A DNA stretch of 64,000 nt, taken from positions 124,001 through 188,000 of the forward strand of contig NZ_SLVY01000001.1 of NCBI RefSeq assembly GCF_004345605.1, given 5' to 3'. Position numbers and translations under genes: made by a program. This stretch comes from Rhodococcus sp. SMB37. Lineage in GTDB: Bacteria > Actinomycetota > Actinomycetes > Mycobacteriales > Mycobacteriaceae. Positions 31,598 through 42,460 of the stretch are shown here, one piece after another (within the stretch, counting starts at the first letter, position 1; the number at the start of each line of letters is the position of its first letter). The notes beneath the pieces were generated by a model. The model was not told the DNA's origin, did not search any database, and worked only from the letters and a program-made list of their open reading frames with translations.

Positions 31598-33307
31598 ATG
31601 ACGACCGCATCGGCCCTCGACGGCACCCCGACCGTCGAACAGCGGCCGTACTACTCTGTATTCGGGCTGGATTTCGTCGGGCTCGTGGTTGCGGTGTTCT
31701 TCTTCGCGTGGAGTCTGAGTCCGTCGCTGATTCCCCGGGAATGGCTGTATCAAGGTCTCATCAGCGGAATCACGAGCGTCACAGGATACGGAATCGGAGT
31801 TCTGCTCGCCTATCCGGCGCGCCGCTGGATCGCACCGCGACTCACATGGTGGCGCAGGCGACGCACCGCCCGCATCATTGCGCAGATCGTCGTGACTGTT
31901 CTTGCTCTCGTCACGGTGACCGGATCCCTGCTGGTCGCGGCGAACTGGCAGAACGATATCCGCGCGCTCATGGGTATCGAGGACACCACGTCGTTCGCGT
32001 ATCTGCGTACCGGACTGGTCAGTGTCGCGATCTTCGCTGTTCTCCTGCTGATCGGGCGTGGCCTGCGCCGCGTGGCCCGCGGGTTCGCGCAGTTCCTCAG
32101 TGCACGGCTGCGCATCCCGGTTCCCGCAGCTCATGTGATCGCACCAGCGGTGCTGGCGGTGGCGGCGGTGGTCTTCGTCGACCAGGTGATCCTCGCGAGC
32201 ACGTCGACCGCCGCACGATTCGTGTTCGCGTCCGACAACAACAGCACCGATCCGGGCGTCGCACAACCGCTGGAACCGGAACGGTCCGGCAGTTCTGCGT
32301 CGACATCGTCGTGGGACAGTCTCGGCAGGCAGGGCCGCACGTTTGCCGACGGTGGCCTGCGGGCCGACGAATTGACCGAACTCAACGGCACTCCCGCCCG
32401 TGAACCGATCCGGGTGTACGCGGGGCTTCAGGCCGATACCTCCACCGAATCACAGGTGCAGTTGATTCTCGACGAACTGGACCGGACCGAGGCGTGGGAG
32501 CGGGACATCCTGGTGGTGTCGGGGACGACGGGCACCGGGTGGGTCAATCCGGTTGCGGCGGATTCGATCGAAATGATCTACAACGGTGATTCGGCGATCG
32601 CGGCGATCCAATATTCGTTCCTGCCGAGCTGGATTTCGTTCCTCGTCGACGGTTCGGCCGCGAAAGCGGCCGGTGACGCGCTCATCCACGGCGTGCACGA
32701 GCGATGGGCGCAACTTCCCGAGGATCGACGCCCGAAGCTGGTGGTGTACGGCGAGAGTCTCGGATCGCAGTCTGCCGAGGCGGCGTTCGACGGCCTCGTC
32801 GATCTGCGCAGTGACATCGACGGCGCACTGTTCGTGGGTCCGCCCAACTCCAACTCGCTGTGGCGGAGCATCGTCGCCGCTCGCGATCCCGGCTCGCCGG
32901 AGGTACTTCCGGAGTACCACGACGGTCTCGAAGTGCGTTTCGCTGCGAGTCGTCAGGATCTGGGATCCTCCGACGGACCATGGCACGATCCGCGCGTGCT
33001 GTACCTGCAGCATGCATCGGACCCGGTGGTGTGGTGGGGCCCCGGGTTGCTGTTCGAGCGACCCGATTGGCTCGCCGAGCCACCGGGCGCGGACCGGGTG
33101 CCGTCGATGCGCTGGTATCCGATCGTCACGTTCTGGCAGGTGGCGGCGGACATCATGGTCGGCACGTCGCCTCCGGTCGGGCATGGTCACAACTACGAGG
33201 ACGTCATCCCGTACGGGTGGGCGGCGGTCACGGCGCCCGGCGAGTGGACGGACGCCGACACCCAGCGGGTCGCGGACGCGATCTCCGACATGCACCTCGG
33301 CGACTGA
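31598..33307 (+). CDS. Membrane-anchored alpha/beta hydrolase (Abhydrolase_9 type)
   Basis: The 569-residue protein has an N-terminal membrane domain with about five helices in the first 200 residues (GLVVAVFFFAWSLSPSLIPR is a family signature), then an extracytoplasmic alpha/beta-hydrolase domain with the nucleophile elbow VVYGESLGSQSAE, the strand ILVVSGTTGTGWVNP and a possible catalytic His in VGHGHNYED. The lipid or ester substrate is unknown. I use the ATG of MTTASALDG; an in-frame ATG at 31556 would overlap the divergent oxidoreductase start. Confidence 0.87.
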   Translation: MTTASALDGTPTVEQRPYYSVFGLDFVGLVVAVFFFAWSLSPSLIPREWLYQGLISGITSVTGYGIGVLLAYPARRWIAPRLTWWRRRRTARIIAQIVVTVLALVTVTGSLLVAANWQNDIRALMGIEDTTSFAYLRTGLVSVAIFAVLLLIGRGLRRVARGFAQFLSARLRIPVPAAHVIAPAVLAVAAVVFVDQVILASTSTAARFVFASDNNSTDPGVAQPLEPERSGSSASTSSWDSLGRQGRTFADGGLRADELTELNGTPAREPIRVYAGLQADTSTESQVQLILDELDRTEAWERDILVVSGTTGTGWVNPVAADSIEMIYNGDSAIAAIQYSFLPSWISFLVDGSAAKAAGDALIHGVHERWAQLPEDRRPKLVVYGESLGSQSAEAAFDGLVDLRSDIDGALFVGPPNSNSLWRSIVAARDPGSPEVLPEYHDGLEVRFAASRQDLGSSDGPWHDPRVLYLQHASDPVVWWGPGLLFERPDWLAEPPGADRVPSMRWYPIVTFWQVAADIMVGTSPPVGHGHNYEDVIPYGWAAVTAPGEWTDADTQRVADAISDMHLGD

Positions 33308-33372
33308 ACCGCTCGAATCGGCCTACCGCGCCGATGGTCCGAACATGTCGGCAGGCAGTCCGGCAGACGCGG

Positions 33373-36168
33373 TCATACGGCGAGCCGGCGGAGCACGTAC
33401 TGCAGGATGCCGCCGTGCCGGAAGTATTCCGCCTCTGCCGGGGTGTCGATGCGCACCTTCGCATCGAACTCGATGTCTCCCGCGCGCACGTGCACGGTCT
33501 CGGGTATCGCATCGACTCCCGCCAGCCCGGTGATCTCGAATTCTTCCTCCCCTGTCAGGCCCACGCTCTCGGCCGAAGCGCCGTCGGGGAATTGCAGTGG
33601 CAGCACTCCCATTCCGATGAGGTTCGAACGGTGGATACGTTCGTACGACTGAGCGATCACCGCGCGCACTCCCAGCAGCAGAGTGCCCTTGGCCGCCCAA
33701 TCACGCGACGAGCCCGATCCGTACTCGGCGCCGGCCAGTACGACCAACGGTGTGCCGTCGTCCGCGTATCTCTGTGCGGCGTCGTAGATGTCCATCTGTT
33801 CGCCGGTGGGAAGGTACCGGGTCACCCCCCCTTCGACGTCGGGGACGAGTTGGTTCCGCAGCCGAATGTTGGCGAAGGTGCCGCGGATCATCACCTCGTG
33901 ATTGCCGCGCCGCGACCCGTACGAATTGAAGTCCGCCGCATCGACACCGTGCTCCTGTAGATAGCGTCCGGCGGGACTCTCGCGGCGGATCGCGCCGGCC
34001 GGGGAGATGTGGTCGGTGGTGACCGAGTCGCCGAGGAGTGCCAGCACCCGCCCACCCGCGATGTCGCGCAGCGGCTCGGGTTCGGCTGTCATCCCGTCGA
34101 AGTACGGTGGGCGCCGCACATATGTCGAATCGTCCTTCCACTCGAACACCTCACCGGTGGGGACATCCAGGTTCCGCCATGTGTCGTCGCCGTGATACAC
34201 GTCGGCGTAGCCGGATTCGAACATCTCCGAGCGCACGCACTCGTCGATGACGGATTGGATCTCCTCGGTGGACGGCCAGATGTCGCGCAGGAACACGGGG
34301 TTGCCGTCGGTGTCGGTGCCGAGTTCGCCCTCGAGGAGGTCGACGAGCATCGACCCCGCGAGTGCATAGGTGATCACCAACGGCGGCGAGGCGAGGAAGT
34401 TCATCTTCGTCTGCGGATGGATCCTGCCTTCGAAATTACGGTTGCCCGACAGAACGGCCGACACGTTGAGATCGTGTTCGTCGACCGCGGAGGCGATTTC
34501 GTCGAGCAGGGGACCGGAGTTGCCGATACACGTGGTGCATCCGTATCCCACGAGGTTGAAGCCGAGCTTCTCGAGATACGGCGTGAGTCCCGCGCGTTCG
34601 TAATAGTCGGTGACGATCCTCGACCCGGGTGCGAGGGTGGTCTTCACCCACGGTTTGCTGCGCAAACCCTTCTCCACCGCCTTCTTGGCAAGTAGGCCCG
34701 CAGCGATCATCACCGAGGGGTTCGACGTATTGGTACACGACGTGATCGCCGCGATCACGACGTGACCGTGGTCGAGTTCGAATTCGGGCCCGTCGCCGAT
34801 GCGCACGGGCACCTTTTTCGACGGCGGATCGGCTGCGGCGAAGTCGTCGGGCAGGGGATTACGCGGTGGTGCGCTGGTGTCCTTACCGAAGATGGCGACG
34901 GGATCGCTCGCAGGAAACGACTCGATCGAGCCTTCGTCGAGACCCACCTCCTGCACTTGTGCGACGACGCCGGGCACATCAGCGCCTGCGAGCAGCGCGC
35001 CGACCGCCTGGGGTGCGAGAGCCACCGGGATCCGGTCCTGTGGCCGTTTGGGGCCGGCGATCGACGGCCGCACTGTCGACAGGTCGAGTTCGACGACCTG
35101 GCTGTATGCGGGTTCGCGGGCGGGATCGTGCCACAACCCTTGTTCCTTCGCGTACGCCTCGACGAGACGCACCTGATCGTCGGATCGGCCGGTGAGGCGC
35201 ATGTAGTCGAGGGTGATGTCGTCGATCGGGAAGATGGAGATGGTCGAGCCGTATTCGGGACTCATGTTGCCGATCGTGGCGCGATTGGCAAGCGGCACAT
35301 TCGCTACGCCGGGTCCGAAGAACTCGACGAATTTTCCCACCACGCCGGTCTTGCGCAGCATTTCGGCGACGGTGAGAACCAGGTCGGTGGCGGTGGTGCC
35401 CTCCCCCAGTTCTCCCTTGAGCTTGAATCCTACGACTTGCGGGATCAGCATCGAGGCGGGCTGGCCCAGCATCGCGGCCTCGGCTTCGATTCCGCCGACG
35501 CCCCACCCGACGACACCGATTCCGTTGATCATCGGGGTATGCGAATCAGTTCCGACCAGCGAATCCGGGTAGGCCAGCGTCTCTCCGTCTTCGGTCTCGC
35601 GGGTGAAGACGACCCGACCGAGATACTCGAGGTTGACCTGGTGGCAGATGCCGGTGCCCGGTGGGACGACCTTGAAGTCGTCGAAGGCGCCCTGCGCCCA
35701 CCGCAACAGTTCGTAGCGTTCGCGGTTACGTGAGAATTCGAGATCGGTGTTGATGCGGAATGCGTCCTCGGTGCCGAACACGTCGGCGATCACCGAGTGG
35801 TCGATGACGAGTTCGGTGGGGATGAGCGGATTGATCCGGGTGGCGTCGCCACCGCGGGTCGTCACGGCATCGCGCATCGCGACGAGGTCCACCACGCACG
35901 GCACACCGGTGAAATCCTGCATGAGCACGCGGGCCGGCGAGAACTGGATTTCAGGATTGTGGGTGGAGGCCGGATCCCATCCCGCGACCGCTTCGATCTG
36001 TTCCCGCGTGACCAGCCGGCCGTCCTCGGTGCGCAGCAGATTCTCGAGCAGGACCTTGAGGCTGTAAGGAAGATGGTCCGCGCCCGGCACGCCGTCGATG
36101 CGATAGATGCGGTAGTCGGTGTCTCCGACGGTGAGTGTGTCTCGTGTGCTGAAACTGTCGTGACTCAT
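33373..36168 (-). CDS. acnA: Aconitate hydratase A
   Basis: Interconverts citrate and isocitrate in the TCA cycle and is iron-responsive in many bacteria. The start [16 protein letters not shown] has a perfect AGGAGG six bases upstream. The 931-residue AcnA/IRP1-type protein has the 4Fe-4S cysteines in [17 protein letters not shown] and [14 protein letters not shown], the [18 protein letters not shown] and [16 protein letters not shown] blocks, and the swivel domain with [16 protein letters not shown]. It is divergent from the PLP enzyme gene across 212 bases. Confidence 0.97.
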   Translation of the reverse strand: MSHDSFSTRDTLTVGDTDYRIYRIDGVPGADHLPYSLKVLLENLLRTEDGRLVTREQIEAVAGWDPASTHNPEIQFSPARVLMQDFTGVPCVVDLVAMRDAVTTRGGDATRINPLIPTELVIDHSVIADVFGTEDAFRINTDLEFSRNRERYELLRWAQGAFDDFKVVPPGTGICHQVNLEYLGRVVFTRETEDGETLAYPDSLVGTDSHTPMINGIGVVGWGVGGIEAEAAMLGQPASMLIPQVVGFKLKGELGEGTTATDLVLTVAEMLRKTGVVGKFVEFFGPGVANVPLANRATIGNMSPEYGSTISIFPIDDITLDYMRLTGRSDDQVRLVEAYAKEQGLWHDPAREPAYSQVVELDLSTVRPSIAGPKRPQDRIPVALAPQAVGALLAGADVPGVVAQVQEVGLDEGSIESFPASDPVAIFGKDTSAPPRNPLPDDFAAADPPSKKVPVRIGDGPEFELDHGHVVIAAITSCTNTSNPSVMIAAGLLAKKAVEKGLRSKPWVKTTLAPGSRIVTDYYERAGLTPYLEKLGFNLVGYGCTTCIGNSGPLLDEIASAVDEHDLNVSAVLSGNRNFEGRIHPQTKMNFLASPPLVITYALAGSMLVDLLEGELGTDTDGNPVFLRDIWPSTEEIQSVIDECVRSEMFESGYADVYHGDDTWRNLDVPTGEVFEWKDDSTYVRRPPYFDGMTAEPEPLRDIAGGRVLALLGDSVTTDHISPAGAIRRESPAGRYLQEHGVDAADFNSYGSRRGNHEVMIRGTFANIRLRNQLVPDVEGGVTRYLPTGEQMDIYDAAQRYADDGTPLVVLAGAEYGSGSSRDWAAKGTLLLGVRAVIAQSYERIHRSNLIGMGVLPLQFPDGASAESVGLTGEEEFEITGLAGVDAIPETVHVRAGDIEFDAKVRIDTPAEAEYFRHGGILQYVLRRLAV

Positions 36169-36206
36169 ATCGTGCCTCCTGGGCTGCACAGCTGGAGTGC
36201 GTGTTC

Positions 36207-36292
36207 GACACCGTCGCACCTCGATCACCGTGCCGAAACGGTGTCACCTCGACGCTACGACACCTGCCGCAGTCCGTCAGAGGATCTGACGG
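36207..36292. promoter_or_regulatory. Inverted repeats in the acnA / PLP-enzyme divergent region
   Basis: CCGTCAGA (36274-36281) and TCTGACGG (36285-36292) form an 8-base inverted repeat with a 3-base centre. GACACCGT (36207-36214) and ACGGTGTC (36238-36245) form a second, wider one. Either could be an operator; I cannot assign a regulator. Confidence 0.4.
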
Positions 36293-36380
36293 TAGGGAGC
36301 ATCGGCGCGTACTCGGCACAGCGGCCCACGCAATACTCGTGGAGGTCCCCTCGAACGCAATTCGTGAACGGAGTTCAGGC

Positions 36381-37562
36381 GTGAAGCAGAAATCAGCAGG
36401 TCAGTCGACCCAGGCCATCCACGGCACCAGCATCACCGATGCCCACGGCGCGCCGCACCTGCCGGTCTACAACACGACGACCTTCGCGTTCGAGAACACT
36501 GCGGCGCTGCTCGACGTCGCCGATGGCCGCCGGAAGGGCCCGCTCTACACGCGCTACGGGCTCAATCCGACGATCTTCGCGCTAGAGGAGACGATGACGT
36601 CGATCGAAGGCGCCGGGAGCGCATTGGCCTTCTGCTCGGGCATGGCCGCGGAGACCGCACTGTTCGCTCAGTACGGACGCGAGGGCATCGTGTGCGTCGG
36701 CGACGCCTACGGCGGCACCATGGAACTGCTCACCACGCAACTGTCCCAGCTCGGCATCACCACCACATTCCTGCTCGGCGACGAAGTCGATCGTCTGGAC
36801 GAGGTGCTCCGCGGAGGGCCGAAACTGGTGTTCTTCGAAACCCCCACGAACCCCGCACTCGGCATCTACGACGTCGCCGCGATCGCCGAGACCGCGCACC
36901 GTCACGGTGCGCTCGTGGCGGTCGACAACACGTTCGCCTCGCCCGTCAACCAGCGGCCACTCGCACTCGGCGCCGACCTCGTCTCGTACTCGGCTACCAA
37001 GTATCTCGGCGGGCATTCGGATGTCACGGCCGGGCTCGTGCTCGGCGCGGACGAGCTGATCGAACCGTTGAAGCCGTGGCGCAAGAGTTTCGGGTCGTGT
37101 ATTGCACCAGAGCCGGCAGCGTTGTTGTCGCGGAGCCTGCGCACACTGATCGTCCGCGTCAAGCAGCACAACGCGAATGCACAGGCGGTTGCGGAAGCGA
37201 TGGAAGCCGACCCTCGGGTCGCACGGGTGCTGTACCCGGGTCTGCCGAGCTTCCCCGGGCACGCGCTCGCCGCGAAGCAGATGTCAGGTTTCGGCGGCAT
37301 CGTGACGATCGAGATCGCCGGTGACACCGAGACGACCGTGCAGGTGGTCGACCGCCTGGACCTGTTCGCGTTGGCGCCGAGTCTCGGTGGCGTCGAAAGC
37401 CTGGTGACGCAACCGGTGACCACCACCCACTACGACCTCTCACCTCAGGAGCGGCGACGACGCGGAATCACCGGCTCGATGATTCGGCTGTCGGTCGGCC
37501 TCGAGGATGCCGACGACCTCATCGCCGACCTCACACAGGCCCTCGAGGTCGTCACCATATGA
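36381..37562 (+). CDS. Trans-sulfuration family PLP enzyme (cystathionine gamma-synthase / methionine gamma-lyase type)
   Basis: The 393-residue PLP enzyme has the Cys/Met-metabolism fold: PVYNTTTFAFENT, YTRYGLNPTIFALEETM, SGMAAETALFA, VAVDNTFASPVNQRPL and the PLP lysine in SATKYLGGHSDVTAG. The C-terminal half has SLGGVESLVTQPV. Whether it is cystathionine gamma-synthase, gamma-lyase or O-acyl-homoserine sulfhydrylase cannot be settled from sequence alone. The GTG start follows GGAG by seven bases. Confidence 0.9.
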   Translation: MKQKSAGQSTQAIHGTSITDAHGAPHLPVYNTTTFAFENTAALLDVADGRRKGPLYTRYGLNPTIFALEETMTSIEGAGSALAFCSGMAAETALFAQYGREGIVCVGDAYGGTMELLTTQLSQLGITTTFLLGDEVDRLDEVLRGGPKLVFFETPTNPALGIYDVAAIAETAHRHGALVAVDNTFASPVNQRPLALGADLVSYSATKYLGGHSDVTAGLVLGADELIEPLKPWRKSFGSCIAPEPAALLSRSLRTLIVRVKQHNANAQAVAEAMEADPRVARVLYPGLPSFPGHALAAKQMSGFGGIVTIEIAGDTETTVQVVDRLDLFALAPSLGGVESLVTQPVTTTHYDLSPQERRRRGITGSMIRLSVGLEDADDLIADLTQALEVVTI

Positions 37563-37604
37563 TTGCCGACGACGGCCCCCGAACGGCCCGTCTCGCCGCG
37601 CTCG

Positions 37605-37955
37605 TCACCTCAGCGCTCGAGCACTCACCGGATCGAGATGGGACCTGAAGACAGAGGTCAGCCACGTCAGTGTGGCCATCACGAATCCGAATCCGGTGAC
37701 GAACAAGGGATGCGTGACAGCACCCACCAGACTTCGGTCGCCGGCGTCGGTGCTCGCGGCCACCCGAGCCGTTTCTGTGAGGTGACCCGACGGAATCCAC
37801 GTCGGCGCGGGGTCGGAGTCGCCCGACCGGAAGTACCACAATCCGGACGGGTAGATCCGGTACGGGCCGGACACTTCGAGCTTTCGGCCCTCGTAGCGTG
37901 CTGACACAATCTGTGCCGGGTCGTCGGTTCGGGCGGTGGGTGCGTTATTGCTCAT
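37605..37955 (-). CDS. Small hypothetical membrane protein
   Basis: The 116-residue protein begins MSNNAPTARTDDPAQIVSAR, continues with KLEVSGPYRIYPSGLWYFRS and has one C-terminal hydrophobic segment (HPLFVTGFGFVMATLTWLTSVF). I do not recognise the family. The ATG chosen has only a weak GGGA upstream; a longer frame to 38186 is rich in Arg/Pro and unlikely to be translated. It converges on the PLP enzyme gene. Confidence 0.6.
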   Translation of the reverse strand: MSNNAPTARTDDPAQIVSARYEGRKLEVSGPYRIYPSGLWYFRSGDSDPAPTWIPSGHLTETARVAASTDAGDRSLVGAVTHPLFVTGFGFVMATLTWLTSVFRSHLDPVSARALR

Positions 37956-38050
37956 GCGATCACGTCCCGGTACATCGGAGGTTGTGCGTTGGGGCACCGT
38001 GTGCTGTGGGTGACATCTGCGGCAACTACCACGCCCGAGCCTAGCCCCGA

Positions 38051-38419
38051 GTGCGGGCGGTCGCAGTGCCGAGCAGTGCGAGAAGAAACACCGCAACAAA
38101 CGTCGAGGGCGGTTCGATACCGGCGAACGACGCTTCCCCGGTTCGGACGGATCTCCCCGAGGCCGACCCGGATCACTCGGCGACATGGCGTAAGCAAATC
38201 GTCAGGACACCGGATGGCAGCGTCAAGATTTCGTTTGGATCGAAGCCGAGCGGGCCTCTCCGGCGCGATGGTGTTATGCGGCGCCGACCGGCGCCGATCC
38301 GTGTCGACGACAGGAAAAGAGCCTATGTGGCGCTGATGATCGCTGGGATCGTGATGTGTGCCCTGACATTGCGTGCCCTCCACAGCATCGATCTCCACAG
38401 GACTGGAGAACGCAGATGA
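38051..38419 (+). CDS. Hypothetical protein coupled to kdpF
   Basis: A 122-residue frame with a hydrophilic N-terminal part (DSRT-free but rich in Arg, Pro and Asp), the stretch WRKQIVRTPDGSVKISFG and one membrane helix near the end (RAYVALMIAGIVMCALTLRAL). Its stop overlaps the kdpF ATG by four bases (ATGA), which argues that it is a genuine first gene of the old kdp operon. The GTG start is uncertain, and it may be shorter, starting nearer residue 30. No family is recognised. Confidence 0.5.
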   Translation: MRAVAVPSSARRNTATNVEGGSIPANDASPVRTDLPEADPDHSATWRKQIVRTPDGSVKISFGSKPSGPLRRDGVMRRRPAPIRVDDRKRAYVALMIAGIVMCALTLRALHSIDLHRTGERR

Positions 38420-38514
38420 CGTGGGCCGGAGTGACGAGCACCGTCCTCACCGTGGTCGCAGCGGTGATCGTGGTGTATCTCCTGGTCGCATTGCTCGATC
38501 CGGAGAGATTCTGA
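38416..38514 (+). CDS. kdpF: K+-transporting ATPase small subunit KdpF
   Basis: A 32-residue single-helix peptide starting MTWAGVTSTVLTVVAAVI and ending VYLLVALLDPERF, the typical KdpF pattern of a hydrophobic helix followed by L-L-x-P-E-x-F. It stabilises the KdpABC complex in other bacteria. It is the only intact kdp gene here: kdpA, which starts seven bases after its stop, and kdpB are broken, so it presumably has no partner. Confidence 0.85.
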   Translation: MTWAGVTSTVLTVVAAVIVVYLLVALLDPERF

Positions 38515-38521
38515 GGCCGCG

Positions 38522-40219
38522 ATGACTCCTGCTGTTGCTGCGGGACTGCAGATCGCTCTGGTCATCGCAGTCCTCGCAGCGGTATACGTCCCCCTCGGCG
38601 ACTACATGGCAAAGGTCTACACCACCGACACCGACCTACGGGCGAACGACCTGAGGATCGAGTCGCTGGTCTACCGTGCCTCCCGTATCGACTCCCGCGC
38701 TGAACAGACCTGGTAGGGATACGGCACGAGTGTGCTGGGATTCTCCCTCGCGAGCATCATGCTCCTCTACGGTCTGCAACGCCTCCAAGGTGTATTGCCC
38801 GTTGAACAACGGACTCGAGGGCGTGAGTCCCGCGGTCGCGTTCAACACCGCCATCTCGTTCGTCACCAACACGAAACTGGCAGTCGTACGTTCCTGAAAC
38901 CACGATGAGCCCGCTGATCCAATCGGCCGGACTCGCGGTGCAGAACTTCGTGTCCGCCGCGGTGGGCATGGGTGTCGCCGTCGCGTTGATCGCGGGCTCG
39001 TACGCGTCGGACGGGGCGGGGAGATCGGCAATTTCTCGGTGGATCTCACCCGCGGCACGCTACGCATCCTGCTCCCCCTCTCGTTCGTCATCGCGATGAT
39101 CCTGCTGAGTCAGGGAGTGATTCAGTCCTACCGGATCGGTTTCGCCGCACCGGGACTCGATGGGCACGCGATGACCACAGCGTTGGCTCCGGTCGCGTCA
39201 CAGGAGGCGATCAAGGAACTCGGCACAACAGTGGCGGCGTGCTCGCCGCAAACTCGGCGCATCCGTTCGAGAACCCGACGCCGGTGAGCAACATCGTGGA
39301 GGTCATTGCAATCCTGCTCATCCCGGTCGCGCTCACCCGCACATTCGGCACCATGATCGGTCATCGCCGACAAGGCCTGACGGTGCTGGCCGTGATGGCG
39401 ACGCTCTACACCGTGGTACTCGCAGTGACTCTCGCGGCCGAATCCCGCACACACGGTGTCGCCGCCGATGCAGCCGGCGCGATGCTCGAGGGCAAGGAAG
39501 TGTGCTTCGGCATTCCGGGATCGGTGCTGTTCGTGGTTTCCACCACGGGCACGAGCACCGGTGCGGTGAACTCCGCCCACGACAGCATGTCGCCGCTCGG
39601 AGGGGCGCCGTTCTGCTGAACATGCTGTTCAGCGAGATCGCGTCGGGTGGCGTCGGAACCGGACCATACGGAATTCTCGTCATCGCGATGGTGGCGGTGT
39701 TCGTCGGTGGTCTGCTCGTCGGTCGTACACCGGAATTCCTCGGCAAGAAACTTCGCACGCGGGAGATCACCCTCGCCGCGCTGAGCATCCTGGTGATGCC
39801 GGCCCTCATGCTGGTCGGCACTGAAATCGCCGTCATCCTGCCGGCAACGGCCGGTGCTCTCGGCAACTCGGGAGATCCCGGAACGCCCGGTGTGATCCAC
39901 GGATTCACCGAGGTGCTCTACGCGTACGCGTCGGCGGCGAACAACAACGGCAGCGCCTTCGGCGGTCTCACCGTCACGAACGACTGGTTCCAGGCGAGCC
40001 TCGGGATGCATGTTGTTCGGGCGATTCCTGCCGATCGTCTTCGTCCTCGCTCTCGCCGGGTCCCTGGCGTCCGCGCAACGTGTACACGCAGGCGCCGGCA
40101 CTCTGCCCACCTCGGGTGTCGCGTTCGCCGGACTTCTGACCGGCACAGCCGTTCTGGTGGCGGCACTGACCTTCTTCCCCGCCCTTGTGCTGGGCCCGAT
40201 CGCGGAGGCATTGCATTGA
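38522..40219 (+). pseudogene. kdpA: Decayed K+-transporting ATPase subunit A
   Basis: The KdpA sequence can be followed from MTPAVAAGLQIALVIAVL to [15 protein letters not shown], but only across an in-frame TAG (38714-38716) and about six single- or two-base indels: near 38800, in CGAAAC near 38875 (extra A), near 39000 (missing T), near 39210, in a G-run near 39603 and near 40010. Missense changes at conserved places (NFSVDL, KEVCFGIP) accompany them. The K+-channel-like subunit cannot be made. Scattered errors plus substitutions suggest true decay more than a single sequencing fault. Confidence 0.88.
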
Positions 40220-41774
40220 CCGCGTCCACTACTCCCCTCACGTCCCCCGACTCTCGACCCTCCGACTCTCGAACCTCCGGGGCGCGCACCGACCGCGTCA
40301 CCGCGGGCGTGTTCGACTCCCGTCAACTCGCCTCCGCCGTACCCGGCGCATTCCGCAAACTCGACCCGCGCCACGTCGCACGCAATCCCGTGATGTTCGT
40401 CGTGCTGGTGGGATCGGTGATCGCAACGGTCACGGCCGTCGTCGACCCGAACATGTTCGCGTGGGCGATCGCCGTGTGGCTCTGGTTCACCCTGCTGTTC
40501 GCCAACTTCGCCGAATCCGTAGCCGAAGGGCGCGGCAAAGCCCAGGCCGAGTCGCTGCGAAAGACCAAGCAGAACACCATGGCCCGGCGGTTGACCACCC
40601 CGGATCACGAGGAGCCCGTCAACGGCACCGAGCTGCGGGTCAGCGACCTCGTGGTGGTCGAAGCCGGAGAGCTCATCCCCGGCGACGGCGATGTGGTGGA
40701 AGGCATCGCGACGGTCGACGAATCCGCGATCACCGGCGAATCCGGGCACACGTTCGTCGACCGCATGATCGCGCTCGTCGAAGGTGCCGTCCGGCAGAAG
40801 ACGCCCAACGAGATCGCGTTGAACATCCTTCTCGCGCTCTGACCATCGTGCTGCTGCTCGCGGTGGTCGCCGTCGGGCCGATGAGCGCGTACACCGGCGC
40901 GGAGCAGGAGCCGCTAGAGCTGATCGCGCTGCTGGTGTGCCTGATCCCCACCACGATCGGCGCGCCGCTGTCCGCGATCGGTATCGCCGGGATGGACCGG
41001 CTCGTGCAGCGCAACGTCCTGGCCAAGTCGGGTCGTGCGGTCGAGGCGGCCGGCGACATCGACACGCTACTACTCGACAAGACCGGCATCATCACCTATG
41101 GCAATCGGCGCGCCACCGCTTTGCACCCCGCACCCTGGGTCACCGAACACGATCTGGCCGGTGCAGCGAGATTGTCCAGCCTGTCGGACGGCACCCCGGA
41201 GGGGCGCAGCATCGTCGAACTGTGCGCCGAGCGGTACCGGCTCGACTCCCACAGTTCGACCGCCGAGGGACGGCGCCGATTTCGTGCCGTTCACCGCCCA
41301 GACCCGGATGAGTGGCGTCGACATCCGTGACAACGGAACTATCGTCCATATCCGCAAGGGCGCCGCCGACACCGTCGCACACTGGCTGCGCGAACAACAG
41401 GGCACCGTCCCCGGCGAAGTGACCGCAACGGTCGACGACATCGCGCGTCGCGGCGGCACGCCGCTGGTGGTCGCACGCGGGGCCGAGGTCGCCGGCGTCG
41501 TAGAACTCTCCGATGTCGTCAAAACCGGCATGGCCCAACGATTCGCGCAGCTGCGTGCGATGGGCGTCCGCACCGTGATGATCACCGGCGACAACCCGCT
41601 GACCGCCAAGGCCATCGCGGCAGAAGCGGGCGTAGACGACTATCTCGCCGAGGCGACACCCGAGGACAAGCTGGCACTGATCCGCTCGGAAAAGCAGGGT
41701 GGCCGTCTCGTCGCGATGACCGGCGACGGCACCAACGACGGACCCGCGCTCGCGCAGGCGGACGTCGCCGACCC
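40216..41774 (+). pseudogene. kdpB: Decayed and truncated K+-transporting ATPase subunit B
   Basis: A P-type ATPase remnant beginning at a TTG that overlaps the kdpA stop. It keeps [16 protein letters not shown] and [10 protein letters not shown], then jumps directly to [14 protein letters not shown], about 35 family residues missing. A frameshift ends the frame at 40842, the next piece ([20 protein letters not shown]) has DKTGI instead of the invariant DKTGT, and another shift precedes [15 protein letters not shown]. It stops after [19 protein letters not shown]. The last ~170 residues and kdpC, kdpD and kdpE are absent. Non-functional. Confidence 0.88.
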
Positions 41775-41848
41775 TGGACGCACAGGTAGGCTCGATCCGG
41801 GGAATGTCAGACGTCGCCCGACACTCATGAGCACCTACGGAGACCCAG

Positions 41849-42406
41849 ATGACTGCGCTTGCCCACGAGGAACTCGTGGTTCTGCTCGACGAGGACGAGC
41901 GACCCATCGGTACAGCTCCGAAAGCCACCGTCCACCACACGGACACCCCGCTCCACCTGGCGTTCTCCTGCTACGTGTTCGATGACGCGGGTCGAGTCCT
42001 CACCACGCGACGTGCGCTGAGCAAGATCACGTGGCCCGGTGTGTGGACGAACGCGTGCTGTGGTCATCCCGGGCCGGACGAATCCTTCGAGGACGCTGTG
42101 CGCCGCCGCCTCGAGCAGGAACTGGGCCTCGCGGTCGAGGACGTCACGTGCGTGTTGCCGCACTTCCGGTACCGCGCGACGGCAGCCGACGGAACCGTCG
42201 AGAACGAGGTCTGCCCGGTATTCTGCGCACGTGCCACATCCGGCCTCGAACCCGAACCGTCCGAGGTGATGGAGTGGTCGTGGGTGTCGTGGGCCGATAT
42301 GCAGACCGCGGCAACCGTTCCGTGGCTGATCAGCCCGTGGGCAGCCGAGCAGATCCCGCAACTCTCGCACGCCGGAGTTGCACGGTGGTCCGACGCCGCA
42401 GGCTGA
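41849..42406 (+). CDS. idi: Isopentenyl-diphosphate delta-isomerase type I
   Basis: Interconverts IPP and DMAPP for isoprenoid synthesis. The 185-residue Nudix-fold enzyme has the catalytic Cys71 in WTNACCGHP and Glu118/120 in ENEVCPVF, plus RRLEQELGL of the Nudix helix. GGAG six bases before the ATG fixes the start. It lies directly after the broken end of kdpB, so the deletion that removed the rest of the kdp operon has an endpoint just upstream; the gene itself looks intact. Confidence 0.95.
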   Translation: MTALAHEELVVLLDEDERPIGTAPKATVHHTDTPLHLAFSCYVFDDAGRVLTTRRALSKITWPGVWTNACCGHPGPDESFEDAVRRRLEQELGLAVEDVTCVLPHFRYRATAADGTVENEVCPVFCARATSGLEPEPSEVMEWSWVSWADMQTAATVPWLISPWAAEQIPQLSHAGVARWSDAAG

Positions 42407-42460
42407 CCTTCCCTGGCGCTTGCCAGGCTACGGTCCCCGACGTCCGACCGCCGAGATGAT

